DNA of 32,489 nucleotides from the NCBI GenBank assembly GCA_947455435.1, contig CANGNZ010000011.1, positions 1 through 32,489 on the forward strand, in the 5' to 3' direction. Made by a program: the position numbers and the translations under genes. Shown in pieces: positions 7,379 to 15,167 of the stretch (position 1 is its first letter; every line of letters begins with the position of its first letter). The notes beneath the pieces are model-generated. The model made no database searches. It was given only the letters and a program-made list of their open reading frames with translations, and was not told where the DNA came from. The DNA is from Microbacteriaceae bacterium. GTDB lineage: Bacteria > Actinomycetota > Actinomycetes > Actinomycetales > Microbacteriaceae.

Positions 7379-8003
7379 TGTCCACCGGCTTGAACTTGAG
7401 TGAATCGAGTTCGATTGCCAGTTCGATTCCACGCTCAAAGTAGTCATTATCGGCGACTTCCTCTAGTCGCTTAATCAAAGCGGCTTTGTCTGCGGCACCA
7501 ACAAAGTTGATTCCGACAGCCTCGCCAAGCGCGTCAACCACCTGTTTTGAAAGCTCGTCGATGAAGCCGTCATTGGCCAGCGTGTACTTAACCTCTTCGT
7601 CAGAAACCTTCGACGTGTTCACAGCCACAAATGACTGGTTAGCTTCGATTAGCGGGGTAACGCGAGTAAGCACTTCGGGGTGAAACACCACGTCGCCGTT
7701 GAGCCACAGGACTCCCCCGTCGCCCGAAGCACGCAGAGCCTTCAGCAAGCTCTTTGAAGTGTTGGTTTGGTCGTAGAACTCGTTGTAGACGAAGGTGGCT
7801 GCCGGGAAACGCTCGATGATTGCTTCGAGCTTGAAACCCACGACGATCATTGCGCGAAACTCTGAACCAAACGCGGTTTCTAGGTTGTCGAACTGCTGCT
7901 TCATGATCGAGCGGCCGTCGCGAAGTTCGGTTAGCGGCTTTGGTAGCGGGCGGGCAAGACGAGTGCCCATGCCAGCGGCAAGAATTACGACCTGTTTAGA
8001 CAT
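7311..8003 (-). CDS. Nucleotidyltransferase, phosphocholine cytidylyltransferase (LicC)-like
   Basis: This 230-residue cytoplasmic enzyme begins VVILAAGMGTRLARPLPKPLTEL, the NTP-binding signature of sugar-phosphate/alcohol-phosphate nucleotidyltransferases, with Lys22 as the likely phosphate contact. NTSKSLL at 81-87 resembles the segment seen in LicC-type enzymes, and LNGDVVF places a metal-binding Asp at 104. Such enzymes activate small phosphorylated groups (choline, sugars, polyols) as CDP or UDP derivatives. It is the last gene of the wall-polymer run, ten bases after the LysM-protein gene, so it probably makes an activated building block or decoration for that polymer. The exact substrate cannot be read from sequence; sugar-1-phosphate is the main alternative. 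Its 3' end lies inside the convergent polymerase gene. Confidence 0.8.
   Translation of the reverse strand: MSKQVVILAAGMGTRLARPLPKPLTELRDGRSIMKQQFDNLETAFGSEFRAMIVVGFKLEAIIERFPAATFVYNEFYDQTNTSKSLLKALRASGDGGVLWLNGDVVFHPEVLTRVTPLIEANQSFVAVNTSKVSDEEVKYTLANDGFIDELSKQVVDALGEAVGINFVGAADKAALIKRLEEVADNDYFERGIELAIELDSLKFKPVDISDLYAVEIDFDEDLQRANELF
7314..7333 (-). terminator. Weak hairpin in the overlap of two convergent genes
   Basis: AAAGAGC and GCTCTTT form a 7-bp stem around a 6-base loop. Read on the minus strand the stem runs straight into TTTT, overlapping the nucleotidyltransferase stop codon. The stem is short and AT-flanked, so this is only a possible terminator hidden inside coding sequence. 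Confidence 0.3.
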
Positions 8004-8012
8004 GGCTCAAGT

Positions 8013-10550
8013 CTAAGGAATCGTAAGCACTTGGCCCACGCGAATGGTGTCGGTGGTGAGTTTGTTTAGCGCCTTCAAAATCGCAACTGTGGTTTTAAAC
8101 TTCCCTGCAATTGCGCCGAGACTGTCACCAGCAACCACCTTGTAGGTTTTGCCGGCCGGTGGCACTGGCACAACCGGAGACGTCTTTGCCGTCGCCTTAG
8201 CCCCGGTTGATAGTTGAGCTAGCAGTGCTGGTTCGGCGTCGACGTAGCCTGCGCTTGCCCCTTTGAGCGAGCGGTAAATAGCCGTTGACGTGATGAGGTG
8301 CTTCTTGCCACCTGCAACGTAATAACCCACGCCGGAGTCGCCATCGCGCACTAAGCTACCGACGGTTAGCCCGGTTGGTATGTAGCGATCGCAGGTCTCG
8401 GCGCTGAGGTGAAAAGGCTTACCCGGCCAAGAACTAACTGCGGCTGGCGCGACCGGCGTCAAGGTGCCGTAAGAAGGCATAGAGACCACTCCCCCGCATT
8501 CGACTAACAGGCCACTGTATTTGGCCTGCTTATTTGCCGCGATAAGGGCGTCAGCAACGGTTCGCACATCATCCAATTCGAGGACGTTGAAGGCGCCGGC
8601 GTTAGCGAACGATACGAGTCGGCTGTAGGAGTCCACGTAATAAAAAGCGCCGGACTTCTTGGCTTTGAGGGCCGAGCCAGGCGCAAACACTGCCGGCCCT
8701 TCGGCAATGTCACCAAGCGCAGTTGCACCCAACACTGTTGAGGCCGCGCCTAGCGAAGAGGTGAGTAGGGTTAGGTCGGTTCGACCCGCCATCGGTCGCT
8801 GTTGCGCGCCAGTAATAAGAACGACTGAACCGTTTGCTCGTTTAGCTAGCATCGGAGCGGTTAGCGCATCACCTGCGCTAGCGATGGACGAAACAAATGC
8901 GGAGTTCACGTGAGGCGGGTTTACTACGAATTCGTCAGGGTTTGAAAGCTGCCTGCGACCTCCGGCAGTAATGACAAAGGTTCCGAGCGTGCTTTCAACG
9001 AACGGGCCAACCATCACGTTGCTGTAGATCTGAGAAAGTCCAGCCGAGGTTAGGGTTCCTGCCGATTTGGTGAACCAGGCAGAAAAGTCGACTTCTTTTG
9101 CAAACGCAGGGTCGATTTCGAAGAACTGGTCGCCGATGTAGACGCCCTGGTGCCCATTGGTCTTGTTGGTGAATAAGGTTCCTTGGCGAGCTACTGGTGG
9201 CCCCCAAGGCAGGTAGCCAAAGGCAGTCAGCCCGAGCGAACTTTTTGCCGGTAGTCGAATGGCTTCGGCGGCGAGGGAGGCATCGTCAAGAATCTGGCGC
9301 TTGAGGCCATCCTCAATCAGGTAGCGACTGCCATCGGTGTCAACAACGTAGGAGGTTGCGCTACCGCCGGCCGGTATGGCCGAGAGCTGGTTTGGCGTGA
9401 GCGCAACCGCGAGAGAGCAGTCGAGGCTCAAGCTCACGGCTACATCACAGTTAGCGACGGTGAACTTTTTACCTTGGTCGATTAAGAACAGCGAACCGGT
9501 GCTCGACTTGACCAGTCTGGTGAGTTTGCCTGAATCAGTAAACGAGTTCAGGTAATCATCTGAAATTACGCCGAGCGGGCCGAGTGGGGCAAGAGAATCT
9601 GCGAGCCCTTGCTCTTCGATCAAGTACTTCTTGTTGTCAACAATTAGGTAGGTGCCAGAGGTCTTGCTTTTCAATAAGAACCCACCACCGATGGTGCTAC
9701 CGAACCAGTCTGAATAGAATCGCCAAAAGTTTCGGTTGCCGTAGGAACTGCAGGAGTCACCGCTGCCGTAAAGGTTTTTTATCGCACTGGCATTAGGCAC
9801 GTAGGGCGTGTAGTAGTAAAGGTTTGCGGTGGCCTGACTCTTGAGAACAAAACTTGCATTGCCGCACTTGTTGACCCATGAAGTGCAGGTTCCGCTGGAA
9901 TTCTTGGCAGCGCAAGCATCGGGGTGGTAGCGCATCGAAGTGGTTTTACCGACCTTTAGGTATGTGAACGAACCGGTTGGGTCGCCGTACCACTGAAACT
10001 GGCCAGCTGCGCGGTAGAGCTGGTTGAACAAACCGGTGATAACCGATCCTTTGCCGCAAATTGCCGGGTTGGAGTCTGGGCAACCGTAGCCGGTCGCCGC
10101 TTTATACATATAAGCGGTCGGGTTAGTCGCCTGAACAAGGCCCTGCTCCTTTTGCAAGAGCACGATCAAGACGCGGGGGTTGATGCCGCAGGCGTGGGCG
10201 ATGTCGAAAATAATCTGAGCCGAACTTTGCGCCGTTTTCGCTGGCAACGCGGTGCATCTGCCTGCCTCGCCAGCCTTGGCCTGGGTGTCTTGCTTGTAAT
10301 AGCGCAAGCAGGTCGGGCCGCCATCGTTTGCGTTGCAAATTGGCACTTTGCTGTCTAGAAAACGCTGGATGTCGGCGACGGTCATTGTGCCAAAGTCAAA
10401 GAACACGCTGTCGCTGATGATCAAGCCAGGGTCAAACATTTTTCCGTTTTGTTCGGCCTGCGCCGAAGTTGCACCCAGCGCGGTCAGCCCAATCACTACC
10501 AGCAGTAGCGAAACTGTGGCTGCAATCGAACGCTTGACCGAACTAAACAT
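8013..10550 (-). CDS. Large secreted protein: conserved N-terminal domain, eight or nine beta repeats, C-terminal LysM
   Basis: The 845-residue product has a signal peptide (residues 1-32, AQA before Glu33). Residues about 39-286 form a cysteine-containing domain (IISDSVFFDFGTMTVADIQRFL, CGINPRVLIVLLQKEQGL with Glu135, GYGCPDS, SYGNRNFWRFYSDWFG) that I recognise as widespread in secreted actinobacterial proteins but cannot assign a function. Its KEQ glutamate on a helix and the overall pattern would suit a lysozyme-like fold; that is inference. Residues about 290-770 hold repeated segments of 50-75 residues with the motif GTYLIVDNKKYLI, GSLFLIDQGKKFTV, TSYVVDTDGSRYLI, GAFYYVDSYSRLV and GVGYYVAGGKKHLI, which look like beta blades. 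Residues 801-845 are a LysM domain for peptidoglycan binding. It starts three bases after the lipoprotein stop, in the wall-polymer run. Confidence 0.82.
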   Translation of the reverse strand: MFSSVKRSIAATVSLLLVVIGLTALGATSAQAEQNGKMFDPGLIISDSVFFDFGTMTVADIQRFLDSKVPICNANDGGPTCLRYYKQDTQAKAGEAGRCTALPAKTAQSSAQIIFDIAHACGINPRVLIVLLQKEQGLVQATNPTAYMYKAATGYGCPDSNPAICGKGSVITGLFNQLYRAAGQFQWYGDPTGSFTYLKVGKTTSMRYHPDACAAKNSSGTCTSWVNKCGNASFVLKSQATANLYYYTPYVPNASAIKNLYGSGDSCSSYGNRNFWRFYSDWFGSTIGGGFLLKSKTSGTYLIVDNKKYLIEEQGLADSLAPLGPLGVISDDYLNSFTDSGKLTRLVKSSTGSLFLIDQGKKFTVANCDVAVSLSLDCSLAVALTPNQLSAIPAGGSATSYVVDTDGSRYLIEDGLKRQILDDASLAAEAIRLPAKSSLGLTAFGYLPWGPPVARQGTLFTNKTNGHQGVYIGDQFFEIDPAFAKEVDFSAWFTKSAGTLTSAGLSQIYSNVMVGPFVESTLGTFVITAGGRRQLSNPDEFVVNPPHVNSAFVSSIASAGDALTAPMLAKRANGSVVLITGAQQRPMAGRTDLTLLTSSLGAASTVLGATALGDIAEGPAVFAPGSALKAKKSGAFYYVDSYSRLVSFANAGAFNVLELDDVRTVADALIAANKQAKYSGLLVECGGVVSMPSYGTLTPVAPAAVSSWPGKPFHLSAETCDRYIPTGLTVGSLVRDGDSGVGYYVAGGKKHLITSTAIYRSLKGASAGYVDAEPALLAQLSTGAKATAKTSPVVPVPPAGKTYKVVAGDSLGAIAGKFKTTVAILKALNKLTTDTIRVGQVLTIP

Positions 10551-10553
10551 GGG

Positions 10554-11021
10554 TTATGGAATCACGACCTGGCCAACCGATGAGTTGCCGGTTGAGGTTG
10601 GTGAAACGTAACTCACCGTGAAAGTTGCCACACCACTTGCGAAACCGGTCAGCGGGAGGTGAAAAGGAAAACACTGAGTGTCGGTGACATTGGCTTCACT
10701 TTTGGCCTGCAAAATCTTCTTAGTGGCAGCTTGACTGACGATCAACGTGCAGGTGCCGCCGTCTTCGCTGATGTTAGACGCTTGCGCAACAATATCGATC
10801 CCGGTGTCGTCGGCAGTCGCAGACAAAACCATCACATCAACCGATGCAAGTTTCGCTGGGTTGGTGGCTGTTAGCGTAGGCGTGGCACTCGAAGTCGGTT
10901 TGCTAGGGGTCGGCTTCGCGGTTGGGTGCAGGGCATTCCAGTTCGGGGTTAGAAACGCGCAACCACCAAGAGCGAGGGTCGAGGCTAATGCCACCGAGGC
11001 AAACGCTAGTCTGTGTTTCAT
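10554..11021 (-). CDS. Small lipoprotein of unknown function
   Basis: This 155-residue protein has a classic lipoprotein signal with the lipobox LGGC (Cys21), so it should be lipid-anchored on the outer face of the membrane. A Pro/Thr/Ser linker (residues about 34-58) leads to a compact beta-rich domain (60-155) with two cysteines, in GGTCTLIVSQ and TQCFPFHLPL, that may form a disulfide. The ATG has a near-perfect AGGAGGT ribosome-binding site six bases upstream (11028-11034). The stop is only three bases before the start of the LysM repeat protein, so the two are almost certainly translated together and may act as a pair at the membrane-wall interface. No known family was recognised. Confidence 0.82.
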   Translation of the reverse strand: MKHRLAFASVALASTLALGGCAFLTPNWNALHPTAKPTPSKPTSSATPTLTATNPAKLASVDVMVLSATADDTGIDIVAQASNISEDGGTCTLIVSQAATKKILQAKSEANVTDTQCFPFHLPLTGFASGVATFTVSYVSPTSTGNSSVGQVVIP

Positions 11022-11027
11022 TCTTTG

Positions 11028-11077
11028 ACCTCCTAAAGCCGGGAACGGCTAATAAACGCCTTTGGCGCCTAATTCAA
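11028..11077 (-). promoter_or_regulatory. Possible internal promoter plus strong ribosome-binding site for the lipoprotein gene
   Basis: On the minus strand TTGAAT (11077-11072) is followed after 17 bases by TATTAG (11054-11049). The start would lie near 11042, just ahead of the AGGAGGT ribosome-binding site at 11034-11028. This 67-base gap is one of the largest inside the run, so a sub-operon start is plausible. The -10 match is only 4 of 6. Confidence 0.35.
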
Positions 11078-11088
11078 GAGTAAGACCG

Positions 11089-12195
11089 CTACCTGCGTGA
11101 TTCCTGTAAGCGGCGCACGGTCGATGCCCGAGAGCCGTTCATCGCTTCGCGCACGATTGCTTTGTATTGGCCACCAGCGTTTGCCCAAACCGCTTCGTCG
11201 GCGTCACGGAGCAACTCGCTAGCCGCGAGTTTGAATGCGGCAAAGAAGCTCAGGTTGGCTTCTTCGATTGCCGGGGCAAAAAGCTGCAGGTCGAGAGTGA
11301 TCGCCCTGCTCAGGTAACCCATGTAAACCGCTTCGTCAATTTTGCCTGCCTTGACGGCCTTCTTGAGCATGGCCACGATTTCACGCATTGAACCTATTCG
11401 GTCGTTGAGACTCTTGAGTTCGGTGGTCATTTTTGAGAGCGATTCACCTTCGCCTCGCACACGCCATGCGTACTGCCGAGCCGAGATGACATCGATGGTT
11501 GGCGCCTTTAGAAGCAGCTTCATCATGAGGGTCATATCTTCGTAGCGAATACCTTCAGGGAATTTTGCACCCTTGTAGAAATCCCACTTGAAGAACTTGT
11601 TCCATGCGGTGAGGTCACCCACAACATCAGGTATCTCATTTACCGTTACCTCACGTTGGTCTTGGGCATAGGTCGATTTGAAACCCGGGCGATCAAAGTA
11701 TCTGGCTCCGTAGAAGCAGCCTGGGCGACCAATTGCCAAAGGTGAAGAACTAAGTTCGAGAGCTTCAACGTAGCGCCTAATTGTGCCGAGCGGCAAGATG
11801 TCATCTGAGTCGACAAACATAAGGTAGTCGGTGTCTTTGATAAGCGAAACACCAGTGTTTCGAGCTGCACCGAGGCCGCCGTTCGGTTTGGTGTGAATCT
11901 TTAGGCGAGAGTCACGCTTAGCCAACTTTTCAAGAATCGCGAGCGAACCATCGGTGGCGCCATCATTCACTGCGATGAGTTCCAGGTTTCCCCAGCCTTG
12001 ACCGAGGATGCTTTTCACGGCATCGGCCAAATACGCCTCTACGTTGTATACCGGCAAAACAACGGTCACCTTAGGCTCGAGTGTCCTTCGAACGCCTCGG
12101 TTTAAACGCCAAGCGATGCGCTTGGCGGCGTAGTAGCAGGCTGGCACTACTCCTCGAGCGAGCGCTCGACGGATAAGTCGTTTTAGCTGGTCCAC
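11089..12195 (-). CDS. GT2 family glycosyltransferase
   Basis: The 368-residue protein has a basic amphipathic N-terminus (residues 1-40) and then a full GT-A fold domain: VTVVLPVYNVEAYLADAVKSIL at 44-65, AVNDGATDGS, NGGLGAARNTG, and the metal-binding DSDD near 129-132. It should transfer a sugar from a nucleotide-sugar onto a lipid-linked wall polymer at the inner membrane face. The C-terminal third (about 260-368) is helical and has no recognised motif. It begins at a GTG whose first base is the last base of the upstream TAG (TAGTG), so translation is coupled to the glycerophosphotransferase gene. Sugar donor and acceptor are unknown. Confidence 0.88.
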   Translation of the reverse strand: MDQLKRLIRRALARGVVPACYYAAKRIAWRLNRGVRRTLEPKVTVVLPVYNVEAYLADAVKSILGQGWGNLELIAVNDGATDGSLAILEKLAKRDSRLKIHTKPNGGLGAARNTGVSLIKDTDYLMFVDSDDILPLGTIRRYVEALELSSSPLAIGRPGCFYGARYFDRPGFKSTYAQDQREVTVNEIPDVVGDLTAWNKFFKWDFYKGAKFPEGIRYEDMTLMMKLLLKAPTIDVISARQYAWRVRGEGESLSKMTTELKSLNDRIGSMREIVAMLKKAVKAGKIDEAVYMGYLSRAITLDLQLFAPAIEEANLSFFAAFKLAASELLRDADEAVWANAGGQYKAIVREAMNGSRASTVRRLQESRR

Positions 12196-13373
12196 TAGCC
12201 CCAGACCCGCTTTACAACACGCTTTGAGGCGCTGCCGTCTTCAAGGTCATTGAACTTTTGTTGCCAAGCGCGGTACTTGTCGAGGTACTGGTTTGAGATT
12301 GAATCAAGTCGGGTGAGAGCTGCTAGCACCTCTTTGTCGTCTTGCAAAATCGGGCCCGGTGCCTCGTTTTCGAAGTCGAAATAGAATCCACGCTCCGCAC
12401 GGTAGCGCTCTAGGTCAGGGGCCAAAAACATGATCGGTTTGCCGGTAACCGTGTAGTCGAACATCACCGACGAATAGTCGGTTATCAGGACGTCGGCGGC
12501 AATGTAAAGATCGGTGACGTCTGGGTAGGTGGTCACATCAATCGAATTTCCAGCCACCTTTGCCGTGTGGGCATCAATGGTGTTCGAGTGGCCACGGAAC
12601 ATCATCTTGAAGCCCTCGGGGAGTTCGATGTTTGGGTCCATGAAATTCACGGTGTCCCATTTGCCCGTCGCCGTGCGTTTGAAGTCGCGCCAGGTTGGCG
12701 CGTAAAGCACCAGGTTGACGCTCGGGTCGCTAACGCCGATAGATTCGCGAATTCGCTGGCGATCCCTGGAAGTAGAAGTGGTGAGTCTGTCGTTTCGTGG
12801 GTAGCCGCTCTCAATGACCTCGCCGTTGAACCCGAACGCGTTTGGCAGAATCACCGTGCAGAATTCGTTTGGCGTGATCAGGTAATCCCAAAAGCCAGCC
12901 TCGCGATCCATGGTGTCCAAGTAACTCTTGGTCAGGTAGTTCGTAGCGATGTCTCTAGCCAAACGCTTGAGGGGCGTGCCGTGCCAGGTTTGCAGGTAAA
13001 CCTGACCTTCTACCTTTCTGAAATACCACGGAAAATTGGTGTTGTTCACTAACCACTTAGAGGTTGCCAGCGCGCGAAGGTAGGCACCGGAGCCGAACTC
13101 GACAGCAGTCGAACCTGCTGGCGCTGAAACACCTTTAGCAACAGCCCAGTAAAACTTGAGTTCGGGGTGCTTTGCCTTAAGTTCCAAGAAAATATCCAGC
13201 GGGTTACAGCCGACCATCGAACCTCGATGAGACTCAAACAACACAGTGTTTTCTAGTTGCTTGGTCCTACCAGGGTGGTATTGCAGTTTGCGAACATAAG
13301 CTGAACCGCGTCGACGCAGAGCGCCCATCACGCGAGTTGGCGAATAGGTTTTCATTAGGCGTTTGACGTCCAC
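12195..13373 (-). CDS. CDP-glycerol glycerophosphotransferase (TagB/TagF family)
   Basis: Enzymes of this family transfer glycerol-phosphate from CDP-glycerol to prime (TagB) or extend (TagF) wall teichoic acid at the inner membrane face. The 392-residue sequence shows the family landmarks in order: LQTWHGTPLKRLARD, SGYPRNDRL, LYAPTWRDF, FRGHSNT and TDYSSVMFDYTVTGKPI. These include the catalytic-type His residues and the Ser/Asp pocket for the CDP-glycerol phosphates. I chose the GTG at 13373, which overlaps the upstream TAG as TAGTG and has AGGAG nine bases before it. This repeats exactly the junction at the other end of the gene. An ATG at 13430 would add 19 residues inside the neighbouring gene. 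Family members can also transfer other polyol phosphates, so the chain is not certainly poly-glycerol-phosphate. Confidence 0.9.
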   Translation of the reverse strand: MDVKRLMKTYSPTRVMGALRRRGSAYVRKLQYHPGRTKQLENTVLFESHRGSMVGCNPLDIFLELKAKHPELKFYWAVAKGVSAPAGSTAVEFGSGAYLRALATSKWLVNNTNFPWYFRKVEGQVYLQTWHGTPLKRLARDIATNYLTKSYLDTMDREAGFWDYLITPNEFCTVILPNAFGFNGEVIESGYPRNDRLTTSTSRDRQRIRESIGVSDPSVNLVLYAPTWRDFKRTATGKWDTVNFMDPNIELPEGFKMMFRGHSNTIDAHTAKVAGNSIDVTTYPDVTDLYIAADVLITDYSSVMFDYTVTGKPIMFLAPDLERYRAERGFYFDFENEAPGPILQDDKEVLAALTRLDSISNQYLDKYRAWQQKFNDLEDGSASKRVVKRVWG

Positions 13374-14374
13374 TAAACCCTGCTCCTGTCGACGGTGCGC
13401 ATGTTTGCGCCGCGAATCAAACCAACCCAAAAGCCATAACCCCAGCTGAGGTGCATGGTTGGCAAAGCAACTAGGACGCCGATTCGAGCCTTAAGCGAAA
13501 GCTGCGGCGCCGTGGCAGCTAGACCCGCAACACCGAGCAGATACCCGGCCAATGGGATCAAGCCGAGAACATGACCGAATGCCAAAAGCCCCAACCCGAC
13601 CAAAATGGCTGCGAGAGCCATTGGCGGCGCGAAGTAGCGCTTAGATGCGGTGGCAAAGTTGCGGCGGGTTAGTTCACCGCGCCAAACACCAGTCGAATAG
13701 AACTGCTTCACCAAACGATTGAATCGGCCGCGAGGCCAGTAGGTCACGCGCAACTCAGGGCTGAACCAAACCAAACCGCCGGTCTGCTTAATGCGCTGCG
13801 CGAGATCCCAATCCTCGCCACGAATAATTTCTTCGTTGTAGCCGCCGACCCGGCCCAATGCGTTCTTCTTGAAAATACCCAGGTAGGCAGACTCGGCTTC
13901 GCCAGCCGCACCGCCAACGTGATACGCCGCACCGCCAACGCCGAATCGGCTGGTGTAAGCCCAGGCAACAGCTTTCTGAAACGCGCTCTTGCCCTTCGCC
14001 GCCATTACGCCGCCAAGAAGGTCGGCCCCCGTTTCAAGCAAAATTTCGATGCCACGCGTCATGTAATTCTCGCTCGGCTCGCTGTGTGCGTCCACGCGAA
14101 CAATGTAGTCGTGCTTGGCCTGTCGAATCGCCTCGTTCAAACCAACCGTGGTCAAACCACGCGGATTTTCGATCAGGCGAACGCGCTTATCGGCTTTGGC
14201 GAGCCTTGCGGCAATTTCGTTTGTCGAGTCACGGCTTGGGCCGAGAGCCAACAAGAGCTCAAACTTGCCGGGGTAACCCTGCGAAAGCACCGATGAGACT
14301 GCCGACGCAAGGTGGCTTTCTTCGTTTAGCACTGGCATCAGTACGCTGACAGCCGGATACGTCTTGAGTGACAT
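13373..14374 (-). CDS. GT2 glycosyltransferase with C-terminal membrane helices (ExoA-like)
   Basis: The 333-residue protein has an N-terminal GT-A domain with VSVLMPVLNEESHLASAVSSVL (about residues 9-30), VRVDAHSEP as the DxD-type metal motif (VDAH), and IIRGEDWDLAQRIKQTGG as the catalytic ED region. These are features of the succinoglycan ExoA group of GT2 enzymes. About three hydrophobic helices follow (roughly residues 230-320), anchoring it to the membrane. I chose the ATG at 14374, four bases past the ABC ATPase stop; a longer frame to 14419 would overlap that gene. The start lacks a strong ribosome-binding site, so translation probably depends on the upstream gene. It is likely one of the sugar-adding enzymes of the wall polymer. 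Confidence 0.87.
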   Translation of the reverse strand: MSLKTYPAVSVLMPVLNEESHLASAVSSVLSQGYPGKFELLLALGPSRDSTNEIAARLAKADKRVRLIENPRGLTTVGLNEAIRQAKHDYIVRVDAHSEPSENYMTRGIEILLETGADLLGGVMAAKGKSAFQKAVAWAYTSRFGVGGAAYHVGGAAGEAESAYLGIFKKNALGRVGGYNEEIIRGEDWDLAQRIKQTGGLVWFSPELRVTYWPRGRFNRLVKQFYSTGVWRGELTRRNFATASKRYFAPPMALAAILVGLGLLAFGHVLGLIPLAGYLLGVAGLAATAPQLSLKARIGVLVALPTMHLSWGYGFWVGLIRGANMRTVDRSRV

Positions 14375-14378
14375 GCGT

Positions 14379-15167
14379 TTAGTCGATTGTCGTGGAGCCG
14401 ATGTAGTCGTTGTAGGCATTTGTGACGGTTTCGGGGTCGCCGTCCATCTTCAAAACGCCTTTTTCGATCCAAATAACTCGGTTGCAGGTGTCGAGAATCG
14501 ACTTCATGCTGTGGCTAACCAAGAAAACGGTGCCTGCTTGGTCGCGCATCTCGCGCATGCGTGCCTCAGATTTTGCTCTGAACTCTTGGTCACCAACCGC
14601 CAAGGCTTCGTCGATGATCAGGATGTCGTGGTTTCTTGCTGCGGCGATGGCGAAGCGAAGGCGAGCTGACATACCGCTCGAGTAGGTGCGCATCGGCAAG
14701 TCGATGAACTCCTCAATGCCAGCAAACTTGGTGATGTCTTCGGCTTTGGACTGGATCTCTTTTTTGCTGAAACCCATGGCCAGGCCACCGAGAATGATGT
14801 TGCGCTCACCGCTAAGCGCTGGCAAAAGTACTGCTCCAACGCCAAGCAAACTTGGGCGAGCAAATGCGTAAACGGCGCCTTCGGCAAGCGGGGTTAGGCC
14901 GGCAACAGCGCGCATCAGCGATGACTTGCCCGAGCCGTTACTGCCGATGATTCCAACCGATTCACCTTCGTAAATCGTGAAAGAAACACCCTTGACCGCG
15001 TGGACTTCGCGCACACGAATCTTCTTGGTGAACAAACCACCTTTTGCGATGTTTCCGGTGACTTTGCGGCCGGTGCCAAAAACCTTGTAAATGACGTGTG
15101 CGTTATCGACTACGACGACTGGTTTACGACCAGCATTCGAGGCTGCCTTTTTAGTCTTCGCGACCAT
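14379..15167 (-). CDS. tagH: Polysaccharide/teichoic acid exporter ATP-binding subunit (TagH/Wzt type)
   Basis: This 262-residue ABC ATPase energises export of lipid-linked glycopolymer across the membrane with the TagG-type permease next to it. Visible motifs are Walker A GSNGSGKSS (residues 75-83), the signature YSSGMSARL (about 162-170), Walker B ILIIDEALAVGD (182-193) and the switch His in FLVSHSMKSI. The wording of the signature and the AVGDQEF segment are typical of the polymer-exporter subclass. The protein stops soon after the NBD and lacks the carbohydrate-binding C-terminal domain of many Wzt proteins, closer to a simple teichoic-acid type. The ATG at 15167 has GGAGGA just upstream and overlaps the permease gene by 17 bases. 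Wzt is the alternative name. Confidence 0.9.
   Translation of the reverse strand: MVAKTKKAASNAGRKPVVVVDNAHVIYKVFGTGRKVTGNIAKGGLFTKKIRVREVHAVKGVSFTIYEGESVGIIGSNGSGKSSLMRAVAGLTPLAEGAVYAFARPSLLGVGAVLLPALSGERNIILGGLAMGFSKKEIQSKAEDITKFAGIEEFIDLPMRTYSSGMSARLRFAIAAARNHDILIIDEALAVGDQEFRAKSEARMREMRDQAGTVFLVSHSMKSILDTCNRVIWIEKGVLKMDGDPETVTNAYNDYIGSTTID

Noticed and set aside
11058-11070. CGCC-AAA-GGCG mini-hairpin upstream of the lipoprotein gene
   Set aside because: Four base pairs and only a short T-rich tail, too weak to call a terminator; it also lies within the possible promoter spacer.
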